Source of the DNA: Flavobacterium sp. N1736
GTDB taxonomy: Bacteria; Bacteroidota; Bacteroidia; Flavobacteriales; Flavobacteriaceae
Reading direction: 5' to 3'
DNA length: 64,000 nucleotides
NCBI RefSeq assembly: GCF_025947065.1
Contig: NZ_CP109994.1
Location: forward strand, 3,658,001 to 3,722,000
Shown: positions 43,466 through 52,873 of the stretch, one piece after another
Position numbering within the stretch: position 1 is the first letter of the stretch
Layout of the letters: each line of letters begins with the position of its first letter
Program-made: the position numbers and the translations under genes
Notes under the pieces: model-generated
What the model was told of the DNA's origin: nothing
The model's input: only the letters and a program-made list of their open reading frames with translations
Database searches by the model: none

Positions 43466-44617
43466 ATGAAATTAACCAAAACTTTTAAAACCTTTTTTGA
43501 AAACGAAAAATCAGGAGGACTCTTATTGCTTTTTGTTACCATTATTTCGCTTTGCCTTGCAAACTCGTCGTTTCAGACCGAATATATTGCTTTGTGGGAA
43601 ATCGATTTAGGCGGACATTCGATCACACATTGGATCAATGATGGTTTAATGACGATTTTCTTTTTACTGATTGGCTTAGAATTAGAACGTGAAATTTATC
43701 ATGGTGAATTATCAAGTATAAAAAATGCCTCGCTTCCAATTATGGCTGCTTTTGGCGGCATGTTAGTTCCTGCGGCGATATTTTTAGCTCTAAATTATGG
43801 AACAAATACTCAAAATGGAGCCGGAATTCCAATGGCTACCGACATTGCTTTTGCAATTGGTATATTATCGCTATTAGGCAATAAAGTCCCGCCATCATTA
43901 AAAGTATTTTTAACGGCACTTGCAGTAATCGACGATTTGGGTGCTATTATTGTAATCGCTATTTTTTATACCACTTCGATTGCTTTTACAAATCTTGCCA
44001 TTGCTTTGGGAATTTGGGTCGTGTTATTTATTTTAAACAGAATGAAAATTCATAACCTGATTCCGTATCTAATTGGTGGCGTTGCCATGTGGTATTTTAT
44101 GCTCAATTCAGGTGTTCACGCAACAATAACCGGTGTTATACTCGCATTTGTGATTCCGTTTGGAGATGGCGGCGAAAAATCACTTTCACATAAAATAGAA
44201 CATTTTTTACATAAACCTGTTGCCTTTGTTATATTGCCTTTGTTTGCTATCGCGAATACCTGCATTGCCATTGAATCTGACTGGCATCAGGGATTAAATC
44301 ACCCCAATACTTTCGGAATTATTTTAGGACTTGTTATCGGTAAACCATTAGGAATTTTACTTTTCTCTTTTATTGGTGTAAGTGCCGGTTATTGTGTATT
44401 ACCAAAAAGCTTAAAATGGACTCATGTTTTAGGCGCGGGAATGCTGGGCGGAATTGGCTTTACAATGTCAATATTTATTACGATACTCGCTTTTAAAGAT
44501 CCGGAAACTATCGTTTTCTCTAAAATCGCAATTTTGATTGCTTCATTGCTTTCAGGAATTTTCGGATTTGTTTATTTAAAATATGTTTTGAAGAATAAAA
44601 AGCCAAAAACATCATGA
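43466..44617 (+). CDS. nhaA: Na+/H+ antiporter NhaA
   Basis: 383 residues with about 11-12 membrane helices. The ion-binding aspartates are Asp156 and Asp157 in AVIDDLGAI, equivalent to E. coli Asp163/164, and Asp126 in MATDIAFAIG is the conserved helix IV residue. LIGLELEREIYHGEL and GAGMLGGIGFTMSIF are family segments. It expels Na+ in exchange for protons across the inner membrane. A lipoprotein gene overlaps its stop by 4 bp. Confidence 0.97.
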   Translation: MKLTKTFKTFFENEKSGGLLLLFVTIISLCLANSSFQTEYIALWEIDLGGHSITHWINDGLMTIFFLLIGLELEREIYHGELSSIKNASLPIMAAFGGMLVPAAIFLALNYGTNTQNGAGIPMATDIAFAIGILSLLGNKVPPSLKVFLTALAVIDDLGAIIVIAIFYTTSIAFTNLAIALGIWVVLFILNRMKIHNLIPYLIGGVAMWYFMLNSGVHATITGVILAFVIPFGDGGEKSLSHKIEHFLHKPVAFVILPLFAIANTCIAIESDWHQGLNHPNTFGIILGLVIGKPLGILLFSFIGVSAGYCVLPKSLKWTHVLGAGMLGGIGFTMSIFITILAFKDPETIVFSKIAILIASLLSGIFGFVYLKYVLKNKKPKTS

Positions 44618-45138
44618 CTTTACCAAACAAACTTACGGTTATACTATTTTCTACAATAATAATTTCTGCTTGTAATGATAAAAAAGCAGAATCTGTTATA
44701 GAAAAAAACAGCAATGATACCATAATTTCTACTCAAATAGCCAAAACAGACGAATCGCTTGAAGGCGTTTATAAAACTAATGAATGCGATATTTCTCTTG
44801 AAATAACAAAAACCAAAGACGGTTATGCCTATTTTTTAAAAACGAATCTACGCAAATTAAAAGGCAAAGCTGTTTTTAAAAATGAATCCGGAGAAAAATA
44901 TTTGGTTTTAGAAGGGATCAAATGGGACGAGTATGAAGGCGATATTAGCAACGAAGAAGAAAACGATTCTATAACGGATTCAAAAACTGAAACTCTAGAA
45001 CCGGAGATTCCCGTTGGAATTGATGCAGGTTATGTAAAAGATACGCTTATCATTCAGAATTATGGAAACTCAATGAATTCTTATACTAAGATTTCTGAAT
45101 GTGGTTTGAAGTATATTCAGTTGGTTAAAAGGAAATAG
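44614..45138 (+). CDS. Hypothetical lipoprotein co-transcribed with nhaA
   Basis: 174 residues. The signal peptide ends STIIISAC (Cys20), followed by NDKKAESV. The rest is acidic and probably beta-rich (GVYKTNECDISLEITKTKDG, YFLKTNLRKLKGKAVF). No family is recognised. The ATG overlaps the nhaA stop (ATGA), so the two are translationally coupled. Confidence 0.7.
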   Translation: MTLPNKLTVILFSTIIISACNDKKAESVIEKNSNDTIISTQIAKTDESLEGVYKTNECDISLEITKTKDGYAYFLKTNLRKLKGKAVFKNESGEKYLVLEGIKWDEYEGDISNEEENDSITDSKTETLEPEIPVGIDAGYVKDTLIIQNYGNSMNSYTKISECGLKYIQLVKRK

Positions 45139-45180
45139 ATTCAAATCCCAATTTCGCGATATTTGTCTAATAAAAAACAA

Positions 45181-45220
45181 AAAATTCCAAACCCCAATTA
45201 AATTGGGATTTGGAATTTTA
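45181..45220. terminator. Bidirectional terminator between nhaA-lipoprotein and proC
   Basis: Arms of 19 bp (AAAATTCCAAACCCCAATT and AATTGGGATTTGGAATTTT) with one mismatch, between convergent genes. A second small hairpin, ATCCCGAGGCTTCGGGAT, follows at 45220-45237; the same hairpin word recurs near 57884. Confidence 0.85.
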
Positions 45221-45256
45221 TCCCGAGGCTTCGGGATTGGAATTTCTTTTTAAATC

Positions 45257-46033
45257 CTACCCTTTAATCTGTTTTAAAGAAGTCTTAATTCCTTTTATCA
45301 AAGACGAACTGAAACCATTATGTTCCATTTCATTCAAACCTACAATTGTACAGCCTTGTGGCGTTGTTACACGATCGATTAATTGTTCCGGATGTACTTT
45401 TTCCTCTAACAACATTTTTGCGGCTCCTTTTACGGTTTGCGCTGCAATTGCCAAAGCGGTATTCGAATCAAAACCAATTTCGATTCCGGCCTGCATCGAA
45501 GCACGAATATATCTCAAGGCATAAGCAGTTCCGCATGCGCCTAGAACTGTAGCTGCATCCATTAATTTTTCGTCGATAACCGGAGCTGTTCCTAAATCCT
45601 GAAACAAATCGACAATTGGCAAGGCTTTTTCTCTGTCCTTTTCAGGGAAAGAAATACAAGTTGCCGATTCGCCAAATTGTGCCGCAATATTAGGCATAAT
45701 CCTGATTACCGGAATTGCATTATTTGTTTTAGATTGAAGCATATCAAGAGATAATCCGCTTACAGCAGAGGCAATTGTTTTACCTGCAATTACCGGTAAA
45801 ATTTCTGCTAAAACAGTATCAACCTGATACGGCTTTATGGTTAAAACCACGACATCGGCTTCCTGAATATTATGTTTGTTATCTGAAGAAACCGTGATTC
45901 CGTATTCTGAAAGATATTGAATACTGGCTATATTTCTTCTCGTTACTGTAACCTGATTGTTTTTAGAAAATTTTGCAATTCCCAAGGCAATAGAAACGCC
46001 AAGGTTTCCTCCTCCTATTATGTGTACTTTCAT
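45257..46033 (-). CDS. proC: Pyrroline-5-carboxylate reductase
   Basis: 258 residues. It performs the last step of proline synthesis. The NADPH loop IIGGGNLG is at 5-12. VVLTIKPYQV, VRIMPN-type IRIMPNIAAQFG, and the C-terminal dimer signature from TVKGAAKMLLEE to TTPQGCTIVGLNEME are conserved. It is transcribed alone, with a repeat-containing gap behind it. Confidence 0.95.
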   Translation of the reverse strand: MKVHIIGGGNLGVSIALGIAKFSKNNQVTVTRRNIASIQYLSEYGITVSSDNKHNIQEADVVVLTIKPYQVDTVLAEILPVIAGKTIASAVSGLSLDMLQSKTNNAIPVIRIMPNIAAQFGESATCISFPEKDREKALPIVDLFQDLGTAPVIDEKLMDAATVLGACGTAYALRYIRASMQAGIEIGFDSNTALAIAAQTVKGAAKMLLEEKVHPEQLIDRVTTPQGCTIVGLNEMEHNGFSSSLIKGIKTSLKQIKG

Positions 46034-46049
46034 TCTGATTGGTTTATTA

Positions 46050-46138
46050 TTTGGTTGGTTAATAGCAATATGGGTTAATCGGTTAACTGTTTATTGTTGA
46101 ATCGGTCAAATGAATTACCATTAAACAGTTAAACAATT
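46050..46138. repeat. 'ggttaa' repeats with an 11-bp inverted pair, proC-mgtE gap
   Basis: TTGGTTGGTTAAT, GGGTTAATCGGTTAACTG and TCGGTCAAA words precede TAAACAGTTAA, which pairs with TTAACTGTTTA (46083-46093 with 46122-46132). The words resemble the palindrome at 48686. Confidence 0.5.
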
Positions 46139-47488
46139 TTAAAATCCAAGAATCAATTTGGCTACTCCAAAATAGAGCATAATTCCAAAAACGTCATTGG
46201 TTGTTGTAATAAACGGACCTGTTGCAATAGCGGGATCGATTTTATTTTTATGAAGAAAAAGCGGTACTAAAGTTCCTAAAGTTGCAGCAAAAAGAATCAC
46301 TACGATCATCGAAATCGAAATCGCCACTCCCACCAAATATTGTTGATACATTAAGGAATGATATCCCAGCAAAAGCAATGAAATTATACTTCCGGAAATC
46401 ATCGAAACGCTAATCTCTTTACTGAAATATCCCCGGCTAAATTCTTTTAAAGTTCCGTTTGCCAAACCCTGAACAACAATTGCCGAAGCCTGAACACCAA
46501 TATTTCCGGCTGTTGCCGAAAGTAAAGGAACAAAAATAATTAAGGTTGAATATTTTTGAAAGGTCGCTTCATTTCCTTTTAAAACAAAAGAAGCCACAAT
46601 TTCGATTACCATTCCAATTAAAAGCCAGGGCAAACGTGCTTTGGTTAATTCTAAAACGCTGTCATTCGATTCAACGTCTTGTGTAATACCCGCCGCTAAT
46701 TGGTAATCCTTATCTGCTTCGTCTTTAATTACGTCTACGATATCATCAATCGTAATTCTTCCCACCAAACGACCAAGCTCGTCTACAACCGGAATAGCTT
46801 CCAAATCGTATTTTTGCATGATACGTGCAACCTCAACATCTTCGGTATCGACGTTTACGAAGTTTAATTTTCGAATATAAATATCACCAATTTGAGTTTT
46901 GGTTGATGTTGTCAGTAAATCTTTAAGTGATAATCTTCCTTTTAAGCGGTTTTCATCATCAACAACATAAATAGAATGCACTCTCGACACATTTTCGGCC
47001 TGAATGCGCATTTCTTTCACACAAGTTAGTACATTCCAATTTTCATTGACTTTTACTAACTCTTTTCCCATTAAACCACCGGCAGAATTTTCGTCGTAAC
47101 GCAACAAATCGACAATGTCTTTTGCGTGTTCAACATCCAGCATTTCTGAGATTACCTCAGCTTTAATTTCCTGCGAAAGTTCGGCAATAATATCTGCCGC
47201 ATCATTGGTTTCAAGCTCATCAAGCTCCTCTGCAATTTCCTTAGGCGAAAGTCGGCTTAAAATGTTTTCACGCAAATCATCTTCCAGTTCCAGAAGAATC
47301 TCAGCGGTTTTATCACTATCTAAAACCTTAAAAATATAAGTTGCTTCGTCGAAATCCAGTTCATCCAGGATTTCGGCAATATCGGCGTGGTGCAGATCGT
47401 TAAGTAAAATTTCAAGTTCCTTGTCGTTTTTCTTAACAATGTGCTCTTCTAATTGCTGTATTAATTCTTTGCTAACTTTGAACTCCAT
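46139..47488 (-). CDS. mgtE: Magnesium transporter MgtE
   Basis: 449 residues. The N-terminal superhelical domain (about 1-125) is rich in LEDDLRE and AEELDELE. Two CBS domains follow (about 130-255, ending [15 protein letters not shown]). Five membrane helices start near [16 protein letters not shown]. The selectivity segment [15 protein letters not shown] is present. The CBS and N domains close the channel when cytoplasmic Mg2+ is high. The 5' end overlaps the rsmA stop by 17 bp. Confidence 0.95.
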   Translation of the reverse strand: MEFKVSKELIQQLEEHIVKKNDKELEILLNDLHHADIAEILDELDFDEATYIFKVLDSDKTAEILLELEDDLRENILSRLSPKEIAEELDELETNDAADIIAELSQEIKAEVISEMLDVEHAKDIVDLLRYDENSAGGLMGKELVKVNENWNVLTCVKEMRIQAENVSRVHSIYVVDDENRLKGRLSLKDLLTTSTKTQIGDIYIRKLNFVNVDTEDVEVARIMQKYDLEAIPVVDELGRLVGRITIDDIVDVIKDEADKDYQLAAGITQDVESNDSVLELTKARLPWLLIGMVIEIVASFVLKGNEATFQKYSTLIIFVPLLSATAGNIGVQASAIVVQGLANGTLKEFSRGYFSKEISVSMISGSIISLLLLGYHSLMYQQYLVGVAISISMIVVILFAATLGTLVPLFLHKNKIDPAIATGPFITTTNDVFGIMLYFGVAKLILGF

Positions 47489-48257
47489 CGGCTTCTATTT
47501 TTTGAGTCAGTTCAATAAATTCTTCTACACTAAGTTGCTCGGGACGTTTATCAAAGATAGTGTCTAATCGCAAATTATCAGTTAAATTTAATGTTTTCAA
47601 ACTGTTACGTAATGTTTTTCGTCTTTGCTGAAAAGCAGTTTTCACAACCGTAAAAAACAACTTTTCACCACACGGAAGACTGTAATCTTCCTTTCGGGTC
47701 ATTTTCATCACACCCGACTTGACCTTGGGCGGAGGAATAAAAACATTTTCGTCAACAGTAAACAAATACTCGGTAATATAGAAAGCCTGCGCTAAAACGG
47801 ATAAGATTCCGTAAGCTTTAGATCCTTTTTTCTCGCAAATACGTTCTGCTACTTCTTTTTGAAACATTCCGGAAAACTCAGGAATCTGGTCTCTTAACTC
47901 TAAAGTCCTAAAAACGATCTGAGTCGAAATATTGTATGGAAAGTTTCCAATTATAGCAAATTGTTTGTCTTTGTAAACCTCATTGATATTGTATTTCAAA
48001 AAATCCTGAGAGATAATCTGATCTTTTAATTTCGGATAATTTTCACCCAAATACACCACAGATTCTGTATCAATCTCGATAACGTGTGTATTTATTGGTT
48101 TGTCAAGCAAATACTTAGTCAACACACCCATCCCCGGTCCTATTTCTAAAACCTCATCGTATCCTTTTAAGCTCAAAGTATCGGCAATAGCTTTTGCAAT
48201 ACTTTCGTCTTTCAGGAAATGTTGTCCTAAATGTTTTTTGGCTTTTACTTTTTCCAT
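47472..48257 (-). CDS. rsmA: 16S rRNA dimethyladenosine transferase
   Basis: 261 residues. It dimethylates two adjacent adenines in helix 45 of 16S r[12 protein letters not shown] at the N-terminus, the SAM-binding [16 protein letters not shown], and catalytic GNFPYNIS are diagnostic. [14 protein letters not shown] and [13 protein letters not shown] are C-terminal motifs. It overlaps mgtE by 17 bp and so is translated in a coupled way. Its 5' gap holds TTAGACT-type repeats. Confidence 0.97.
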   Translation of the reverse strand: MEKVKAKKHLGQHFLKDESIAKAIADTLSLKGYDEVLEIGPGMGVLTKYLLDKPINTHVIEIDTESVVYLGENYPKLKDQIISQDFLKYNINEVYKDKQFAIIGNFPYNISTQIVFRTLELRDQIPEFSGMFQKEVAERICEKKGSKAYGILSVLAQAFYITEYLFTVDENVFIPPPKVKSGVMKMTRKEDYSLPCGEKLFFTVVKTAFQQRRKTLRNSLKTLNLTDNLRLDTIFDKRPEQLSVEEFIELTQKIEADGVQS

Positions 48258-48265
48258 TTTGTTTT

Positions 48266-48350
48266 TTAGATTCTTAGACTTTTAGACTTCTTAGATTGCC
48301 AGATTTTCAGTTAGTCTAAAAATCGAAGAAGTCTAATAATCTAAAGATCT
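48266..48350. repeat. 'ttagact' repeats with inverted partner, DUF4286-rsmA gap
   Basis: TTCTTAGACTTTTAGACTTCTTAGATT is followed by the inverted AGTCTAAAAATCGAAGAAGTCTAATAATCTAAAG. Units are about 7-9 nt. Confidence 0.6.
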
Positions 48351-48353
48351 CTT

Positions 48354-48665
48354 TTAATGTTCCGAAATAACTTCCAACTCTGTTCTGAAAGAAAGCATTT
48401 TATCGGCAAATAAACCTAAAGCTTCTCTGTGAAATTGTGGTTCGTCTTCGATATAATATTTTTCCAAAGTTTCTTTGCTGTCAGTCACATATTGAACAGA
48501 ATAGGTAATTCCTCCCATTTCTTCCTCAATCAAAACTTTTACAATTCTTGCCGAAGAAAACTTGTTTGTAGCCAGAATTTCCGGTATGTGTTTTTCCTGC
48601 ATCCATTTTAACCATTGGTCGTGAACGCTTTCGTGTATATTAGTGGTAACGTTGTAAATAATCAT
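48354..48665 (-). CDS. DUF4286 family protein
   Basis: 103 residues. IIYNVTTNIHESVHDQWLKW at the N-terminus and SVQYVTDSKETLEKYY are typical of DUF4286, a small dimeric alpha/beta-barrel-like (ferredoxin-fold) family. No enzyme motif is visible and the function is unknown. It lies between the TPR protein and rsmA. Confidence 0.85.
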   Translation of the reverse strand: MIIYNVTTNIHESVHDQWLKWMQEKHIPEILATNKFSSARIVKVLIEEEMGGITYSVQYVTDSKETLEKYYIEDEPQFHREALGLFADKMLSFRTELEVISEH

Positions 48666-48685
48666 GCTTTTTTGTTTAATCGTTA

Positions 48686-48711
48686 TATTCGGTTAAACGT
48701 TTAACCGAATA
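48686..48711. repeat. Perfect 26-bp palindrome
   Basis: TATTCGGTTAAA-CG-TTTAACCGAATA, 12-bp arms around a central CG, in the 60-bp gap between the TPR gene stop and DUF4286. It could be a terminator without a T run, or a protein-binding site. Confidence 0.7.
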
Positions 48712-48726
48712 AACGGTTCAACCAAA

Positions 48727-50508
48727 TTATAAATTCTTGTCTCCTCTCAACTCCCGGTATTTTTTTCTCGCATCAACAAAATAAATACTATCCTGATGGT
48801 TAAAAATTACCTTTTCATATAAAGCTTTTGCTTTTTCTGTATCATGCAATTCATCGTTGTAAATTTCTGCCGAAAAAAACAGCGCTTCGTCTACATAAAT
48901 TCCGTCGCTATGGTTGTCAATGATTTGCTGGTATTGGCTTAAAGCCGAATTGTAATCTTTGAGACTTTCATAGATTTTACCTAAACGCAACATTGTAACA
49001 GCTTCTATTTCCTGTCCTTTAAACGATTTCAGAATGCTCTGAAACTGTGTAATTGCTTCTTGTTTTTTATTCTGATAAATTAAAAAATCGCCTTTTGCAA
49101 ATTGCTTCAAAGCCGTTTGTGTCGAATCGGCAACCGTATTATCATTTATCAATAAAAAATATTCTAAAGCATCATTGGCAATCAATTGCGTATTCGCTGA
49201 TTTTAACTCCTTAAATTGCTTTAAAGCCCATTCAAAATCCGTTTTAAAATAACTTGTTTTTGCCGCCTTCAAACTTGCTTCGTGCGACATGACATCATTC
49301 TTTAAATCCAATTGAATTTGTGAATAATAAATCAACGCCTGATTGAATTTTTCTTCTAAAAGCAAAATATCAGCCAGCTCCATTTTGGCATCTGCTCTTT
49401 GATATTCATTTAAATTGAGATCTAATGCTCTTTTTAAAATTAATTTCCCTTCTTCCGGTTTTCTTAAATTAAAAGCCAGGAAATGCGCCTGAATTATTTG
49501 CAAAGATAAGGTAAAAGGAGTTATATCATAGGTTGCAAGCAATTGTTGCAATTCTGTATTAATTATTGGATAATCTTTTTCCTGAGCATTATCAATTTTA
49601 ATTTGCATTAAATTGGCATTCGTCTGAACCAGTAAATCTAAATCTTTGGTATTCTGCAGAATAAAATTCAATATTTCGGTTGCTGTTTCATCGTCATCTT
49701 CATTCATCGCAAACTGACTTAAATTAACGATGCTCATTAACGACTCAGGTTCACGCTTATAAATGGCTTTTTCCTGAATAAAAGCTTTTCCAAATTCTTT
49801 TTGCTGCACATAAAACCAACTTAAATAATGATTCCAAAAAACATCCTGATCTTTTTGTGTTCTCAGGATTAATGCTTTTCGCATCGCATCTTTAAAAGCC
49901 GTATTATCTGTTTCGCCTTGCATAAAGCGGGATAATTGCGTTTGAATCAGATTTGCATTTTGCGGATTTTGAAAAGATTCTGTCAATAAAAGATCAATCA
50001 TCTGATCGGTTTTTCCTAACTGACCGTACAACATTCCTATTTGGAAATTGAAGTTATAATTCGGCTGAATCTGCATTGCGGTCTGATACGCTTTTAAAGC
50101 ATATTCGAGCAATACTTTTTTCTCGAATGAACTTCCAATTCCGTAAACATCATTTGGATTTGTTTTGATTTTTTCGATAGCCTGATCGTAATAACTTTTG
50201 GCTTTCGAATCATTTTTCTGAAGCTGAAAATTATAACCCAATTCAACTAAAAAAACACCTTGTTTATAGCGGTTATATCGCTCCTGAATCAATTTTTGCG
50301 CCACGTCAAATTGCTGCATTTGCTGATACGATTCGACAGTTCTTAAAAAATATTGGGTATTTGATGGCGAACTGTTCAAAAGCTGTTCGTAAGCTATTTT
50401 GGCTTTTTCAAAATCGCCTTTATCGAAGTAATATTGAGCCAATTGCTCATTTTGTGCTAATGCAAAAGTAGACCACAACAAAACGATATAGATAAAGATG
50501 TTTTTCAT
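48727..50508 (-). CDS. Secreted tetratricopeptide-repeat protein
   Basis: 593 residues with a signal peptide (MKNIFIYIVLLWSTFALAQ). Almost the whole chain is TPR-like helices, e.g. YYFDKGDFEKAKIAYEQLL near the start, and LRLGKIYESLKDYNSALSQY with ALFFSAEIYNDELHDTEKAK near the end. It should be periplasmic and act as a scaffold. The partner is unknown. It follows serS after a repeat-rich gap, so it may be read from the serS promoter. Confidence 0.8.
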   Translation of the reverse strand: MKNIFIYIVLLWSTFALAQNEQLAQYYFDKGDFEKAKIAYEQLLNSSPSNTQYFLRTVESYQQMQQFDVAQKLIQERYNRYKQGVFLVELGYNFQLQKNDSKAKSYYDQAIEKIKTNPNDVYGIGSSFEKKVLLEYALKAYQTAMQIQPNYNFNFQIGMLYGQLGKTDQMIDLLLTESFQNPQNANLIQTQLSRFMQGETDNTAFKDAMRKALILRTQKDQDVFWNHYLSWFYVQQKEFGKAFIQEKAIYKREPESLMSIVNLSQFAMNEDDDETATEILNFILQNTKDLDLLVQTNANLMQIKIDNAQEKDYPIINTELQQLLATYDITPFTLSLQIIQAHFLAFNLRKPEEGKLILKRALDLNLNEYQRADAKMELADILLLEEKFNQALIYYSQIQLDLKNDVMSHEASLKAAKTSYFKTDFEWALKQFKELKSANTQLIANDALEYFLLINDNTVADSTQTALKQFAKGDFLIYQNKKQEAITQFQSILKSFKGQEIEAVTMLRLGKIYESLKDYNSALSQYQQIIDNHSDGIYVDEALFFSAEIYNDELHDTEKAKALYEKVIFNHQDSIYFVDARKKYRELRGDKNL

Positions 50509-50517
50509 ATTTCAGTT

Positions 50518-50606
50518 TTTTTAGTCGCAGTTCTCGGTAAATAGTTTACAGTCTCGGTCGCAGTTTTCAGTCGCAGTTTGAACTGAAAACTGAGACTGCG
50601 ACTCTA
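50518..50606. repeat. 'cgcagtt' repeats with inverted partner, serS-TPR gap
   Basis: AGTCGCAGTTCTCGG, AGTCTCGGTCGCAGTTTTCAG and TCGCAGTT are followed by the inverted AACTGAAAACTGAGACTGCGACT. The two halves can pair over more than 20 bases. Confidence 0.65.
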
Positions 50607-50613
50607 AACTAAA

Positions 50614-51885
50614 TTAATCTATAATATCAAATCCGCAGTACGGACGTAAAACTTCCGGAATTACAATTCCTTCCGGTGTTTGGTAATTTTCTAAAATTCC
50701 GGCCAAAACTCTTGGCAATGCCAATGAACTTCCGTTAAGTGTGTGTGCCAATTGGTTTTTTCCGTCTTTATCTTTAAAACGCAATTTCAAACGATTTGCC
50801 TGAAATGTCTCAAAGTTAGAAACTGAACTAATCTCTAACCAACGATCCTGCGCTGTAGAGAAAACTTCAAAATCATACGTTAAAGCCGATGTGAAACCCA
50901 TATCGCCGCCACATAAACGTAAAACGCGGTAAGGCAATTTTAATTCTTTCAATATATCTTTTACGTGCTCCACCATTCCGTCAAGTGCTTCATAAGACTT
51001 TTCAGGATGTTCGATACGTACAATTTCAACTTTATCAAATTGGTGCAAACGGTTTAATCCACGAACGTGAGCTCCGTAAGAACCTGCTTCACGACGGAAA
51101 CATGGCGTATAAGCCGTATGTAAAACCGGTAATTCGCTTTCGTTTAAAATAACATCGCGAAATAAATTCGTAACCGGAACCTCAGCAGTTGGAATCAAAT
51201 ATAAATCATCAATTGTTGAGTGATACATTTGTCCTTCTTTATCCGGCAATTGTCCAGTTCCATAACCTGAAGCTTCGTTTACCAAATGCGGCACCTGAAC
51301 TTCATTATATCCTGCAGCCGTATTTTTATCTAAAAAGTAATTGATCAAAGCACGTTGCAAACGAGCTCCTTTTCCTTTGTAAACAGGGAATCCGGCACCG
51401 GTAATTTTTACACCCAATTCAAAATCGATGATATCATATTTTTTCACCAATTCCCAGTGTGGCTGTGCGCCTTCGTGCAAAACCGGAATATCACCTTCCT
51501 GAAAAACATTCAAATTGTCATCCGGAGTTTTTCCTTCAGGAACAATATCTGCCGGAAGATTTGGTAACGTATATAATTTATTGGTTAATTCGGTTGCCAA
51601 AGCTTCTGCTTTTTCGCCTAATTCTTTACTTTTTTCTTTTAACGATACGGTTTTTTCTTTTAAGATTGCAGCTTTAGATTTCTCTCCCGCTTTCATTAGT
51701 TCGCCTATATCTTTGGATAATTTATTAGATTCAGATAAAGTATTGTCTAATTCTACTTGTGTTGCGCGACGGTTTTCGTCTAATTGCACCACTTCTTCAA
51801 CAACGCTTTTAGCATCGATATTTCGTTTTGCTAAAGCCTTGATTACTTTCTCCTGATTCTCTCTAATAAATGCGATTTGTAACAT
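50614..51885 (-). CDS. serS: Seryl-tRNA synthetase
   Basis: The start is taken at 51885 (423 residues, MLQIAFIRENQEKV), the usual SerRS N-terminus; the frame from 51927 adds 14 residues. The N-terminal antiparallel coiled coil (about 25-105) binds tRNA-Ser. The class II motifs follow: TAEVPVTN, motif 2 in FRREAGSYGAHVRGLNRLHQ, and motif 3 in HTLNGSSLALPRVLAGILE. A minus-strand TAAATTTG lies about 40 bp upstream of this start. Confidence 0.97.
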   Translation of the reverse strand: MLQIAFIRENQEKVIKALAKRNIDAKSVVEEVVQLDENRRATQVELDNTLSESNKLSKDIGELMKAGEKSKAAILKEKTVSLKEKSKELGEKAEALATELTNKLYTLPNLPADIVPEGKTPDDNLNVFQEGDIPVLHEGAQPHWELVKKYDIIDFELGVKITGAGFPVYKGKGARLQRALINYFLDKNTAAGYNEVQVPHLVNEASGYGTGQLPDKEGQMYHSTIDDLYLIPTAEVPVTNLFRDVILNESELPVLHTAYTPCFRREAGSYGAHVRGLNRLHQFDKVEIVRIEHPEKSYEALDGMVEHVKDILKELKLPYRVLRLCGGDMGFTSALTYDFEVFSTAQDRWLEISSVSNFETFQANRLKLRFKDKDGKNQLAHTLNGSSLALPRVLAGILENYQTPEGIVIPEVLRPYCGFDIID

Positions 51886-51924
51886 AGCTTGGTTTTTATA
51901 ACTAGTATTTTTATATAAAGGAAG

Positions 51925-51932
51925 CAAATTTA
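51925..51932 (-). promoter_or_regulatory. Putative -7 element of serS
   Basis: Minus-strand TAAATTTG, 40 bp before the ATG at 51885. The site overlaps the longer reading frame's 5' edge, supporting the shorter start. Confidence 0.4.
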
Positions 51933-51994
51933 AGGAAATGTTTGCTAAGAATAAGACAAAGTTTAAGAGGAAAATCTATTTTTAAAGGTTATTC

Positions 51995-52095
51995 CACAAA
52001 GATGCGCGAAGGTTTTGCAAAGATTCGCAAAGTTTTTTATCAAAAATAGTACTTCGTGAATCTCTGGAAATTTTTGTGTCTCTCTGTGAAACTAT
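51995..52095. repeat. Degenerate 'cgcagagattcgcaaag' intergenic repeat, copy 2
   Basis: CACAAAGATGCGCGAAGG, TTGCAAAGATTCGCAAAG and CGTGAATCTCTGG words lie in both orientations. It shares AGATTCGCAAAG and TCTCTGTG with the copy at 5294. Confidence 0.5.
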
Positions 52096-52147
52096 TTTAA
52101 CATCTTCAAAACAAAAAGAATTAATTAAATTGCAATTAAAATTTACC

Positions 52148-52759
52148 ATGATACATATTGACCATTTTATTGAAGATTTTTCCATAAATTTCAAAGACTT
52201 TTCTTCGTTGCAGCCTTGGGAAATTACAACTAATCTCAAGACGATAATCGAAAAAATGATTCTGAATCTTGATGACGATTTTGTAATTGAAAACAATACT
52301 GCCATTCATAAAACGGCGATTATTGAAAACAATGTTACTATAAAATCGCCTGCAATTATTGGTAAAAACTGCTATATTGGAGCAAATGCTTATTTTAGAG
52401 AAGGCGCTTATTTAGCCGACTCTGTGAAAATTGGTCCGGGCTGCGAAATTAAAAGCAGTATTATTTACTCTGATACTGCGATTGCTCATTTTAACTACAT
52501 TGGAAATAGTATTGTGGGACGAAACATCAATTTTGAAGCAGGTTCAATTGCAGCAAATCATTATAACGAAAGAGCTGTCAAGAAAATTTCTGTACTTTAT
52601 AACTCAGAAATTATTGAAACAAACTCCGATAAATTTGGATCGCTGATTGGCGATAACTCCAGAATTGGCGCGAACGCCGTATTATCTCCGGGAACTATTT
52701 TAAGTAAAAACTCAATTGTAAAAAGACTTGAACTAATCGAACAAGTTGTACCCAAATAA
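52148..52759 (+). CDS. Left-handed beta-helix (LpxA/GlmU-like) transferase
   Basis: The start is taken at 52148 (203 residues, MIHIDHFIEDF); the frame from 52076 runs through repeat DNA. From about residue 55, hexapeptide turns of the left-handed beta helix are visible (AIHKTAIIENNVTIKSPAII, GKNCYIGANAYFREGAYLAD). It resembles the C-terminal acetyltransferase half of GlmU and LpxA-family proteins, but has no nucleotidyltransferase domain. A catalytic His may lie in AIAHFNYIG. Acyl or acetyl transfer to a sugar nucleotide is likely; the exact substrate is not known. Confidence 0.75.
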   Translation: MIHIDHFIEDFSINFKDFSSLQPWEITTNLKTIIEKMILNLDDDFVIENNTAIHKTAIIENNVTIKSPAIIGKNCYIGANAYFREGAYLADSVKIGPGCEIKSSIIYSDTAIAHFNYIGNSIVGRNINFEAGSIAANHYNERAVKKISVLYNSEIIETNSDKFGSLIGDNSRIGANAVLSPGTILSKNSIVKRLELIEQVVPK

Positions 52760-52833
52760 ACATTTCATTATGCTGATTTTGTGAAACTTTTCATAAAAAT
52801 CAAAAACACAAATTAAGCTAATCAATTTTGTTT

Positions 52834-52858
52834 TAATTTTGTAAGGTTACCTAACAAG
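52834..52858 (+). promoter_or_regulatory. -7 element and candidate MarR operator
   Basis: TAATTTTG (52834-52841) is a -7 match. Directly after it comes AAGGTTACCTAACAAG with the inverted pair GTTA-CC-TAAC, where transcription would start. This position is typical for autorepression by the MarR protein encoded 16 bp further on. Confidence 0.4.
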
Positions 52859-52873
52859 TTTAACTTTATAAAT

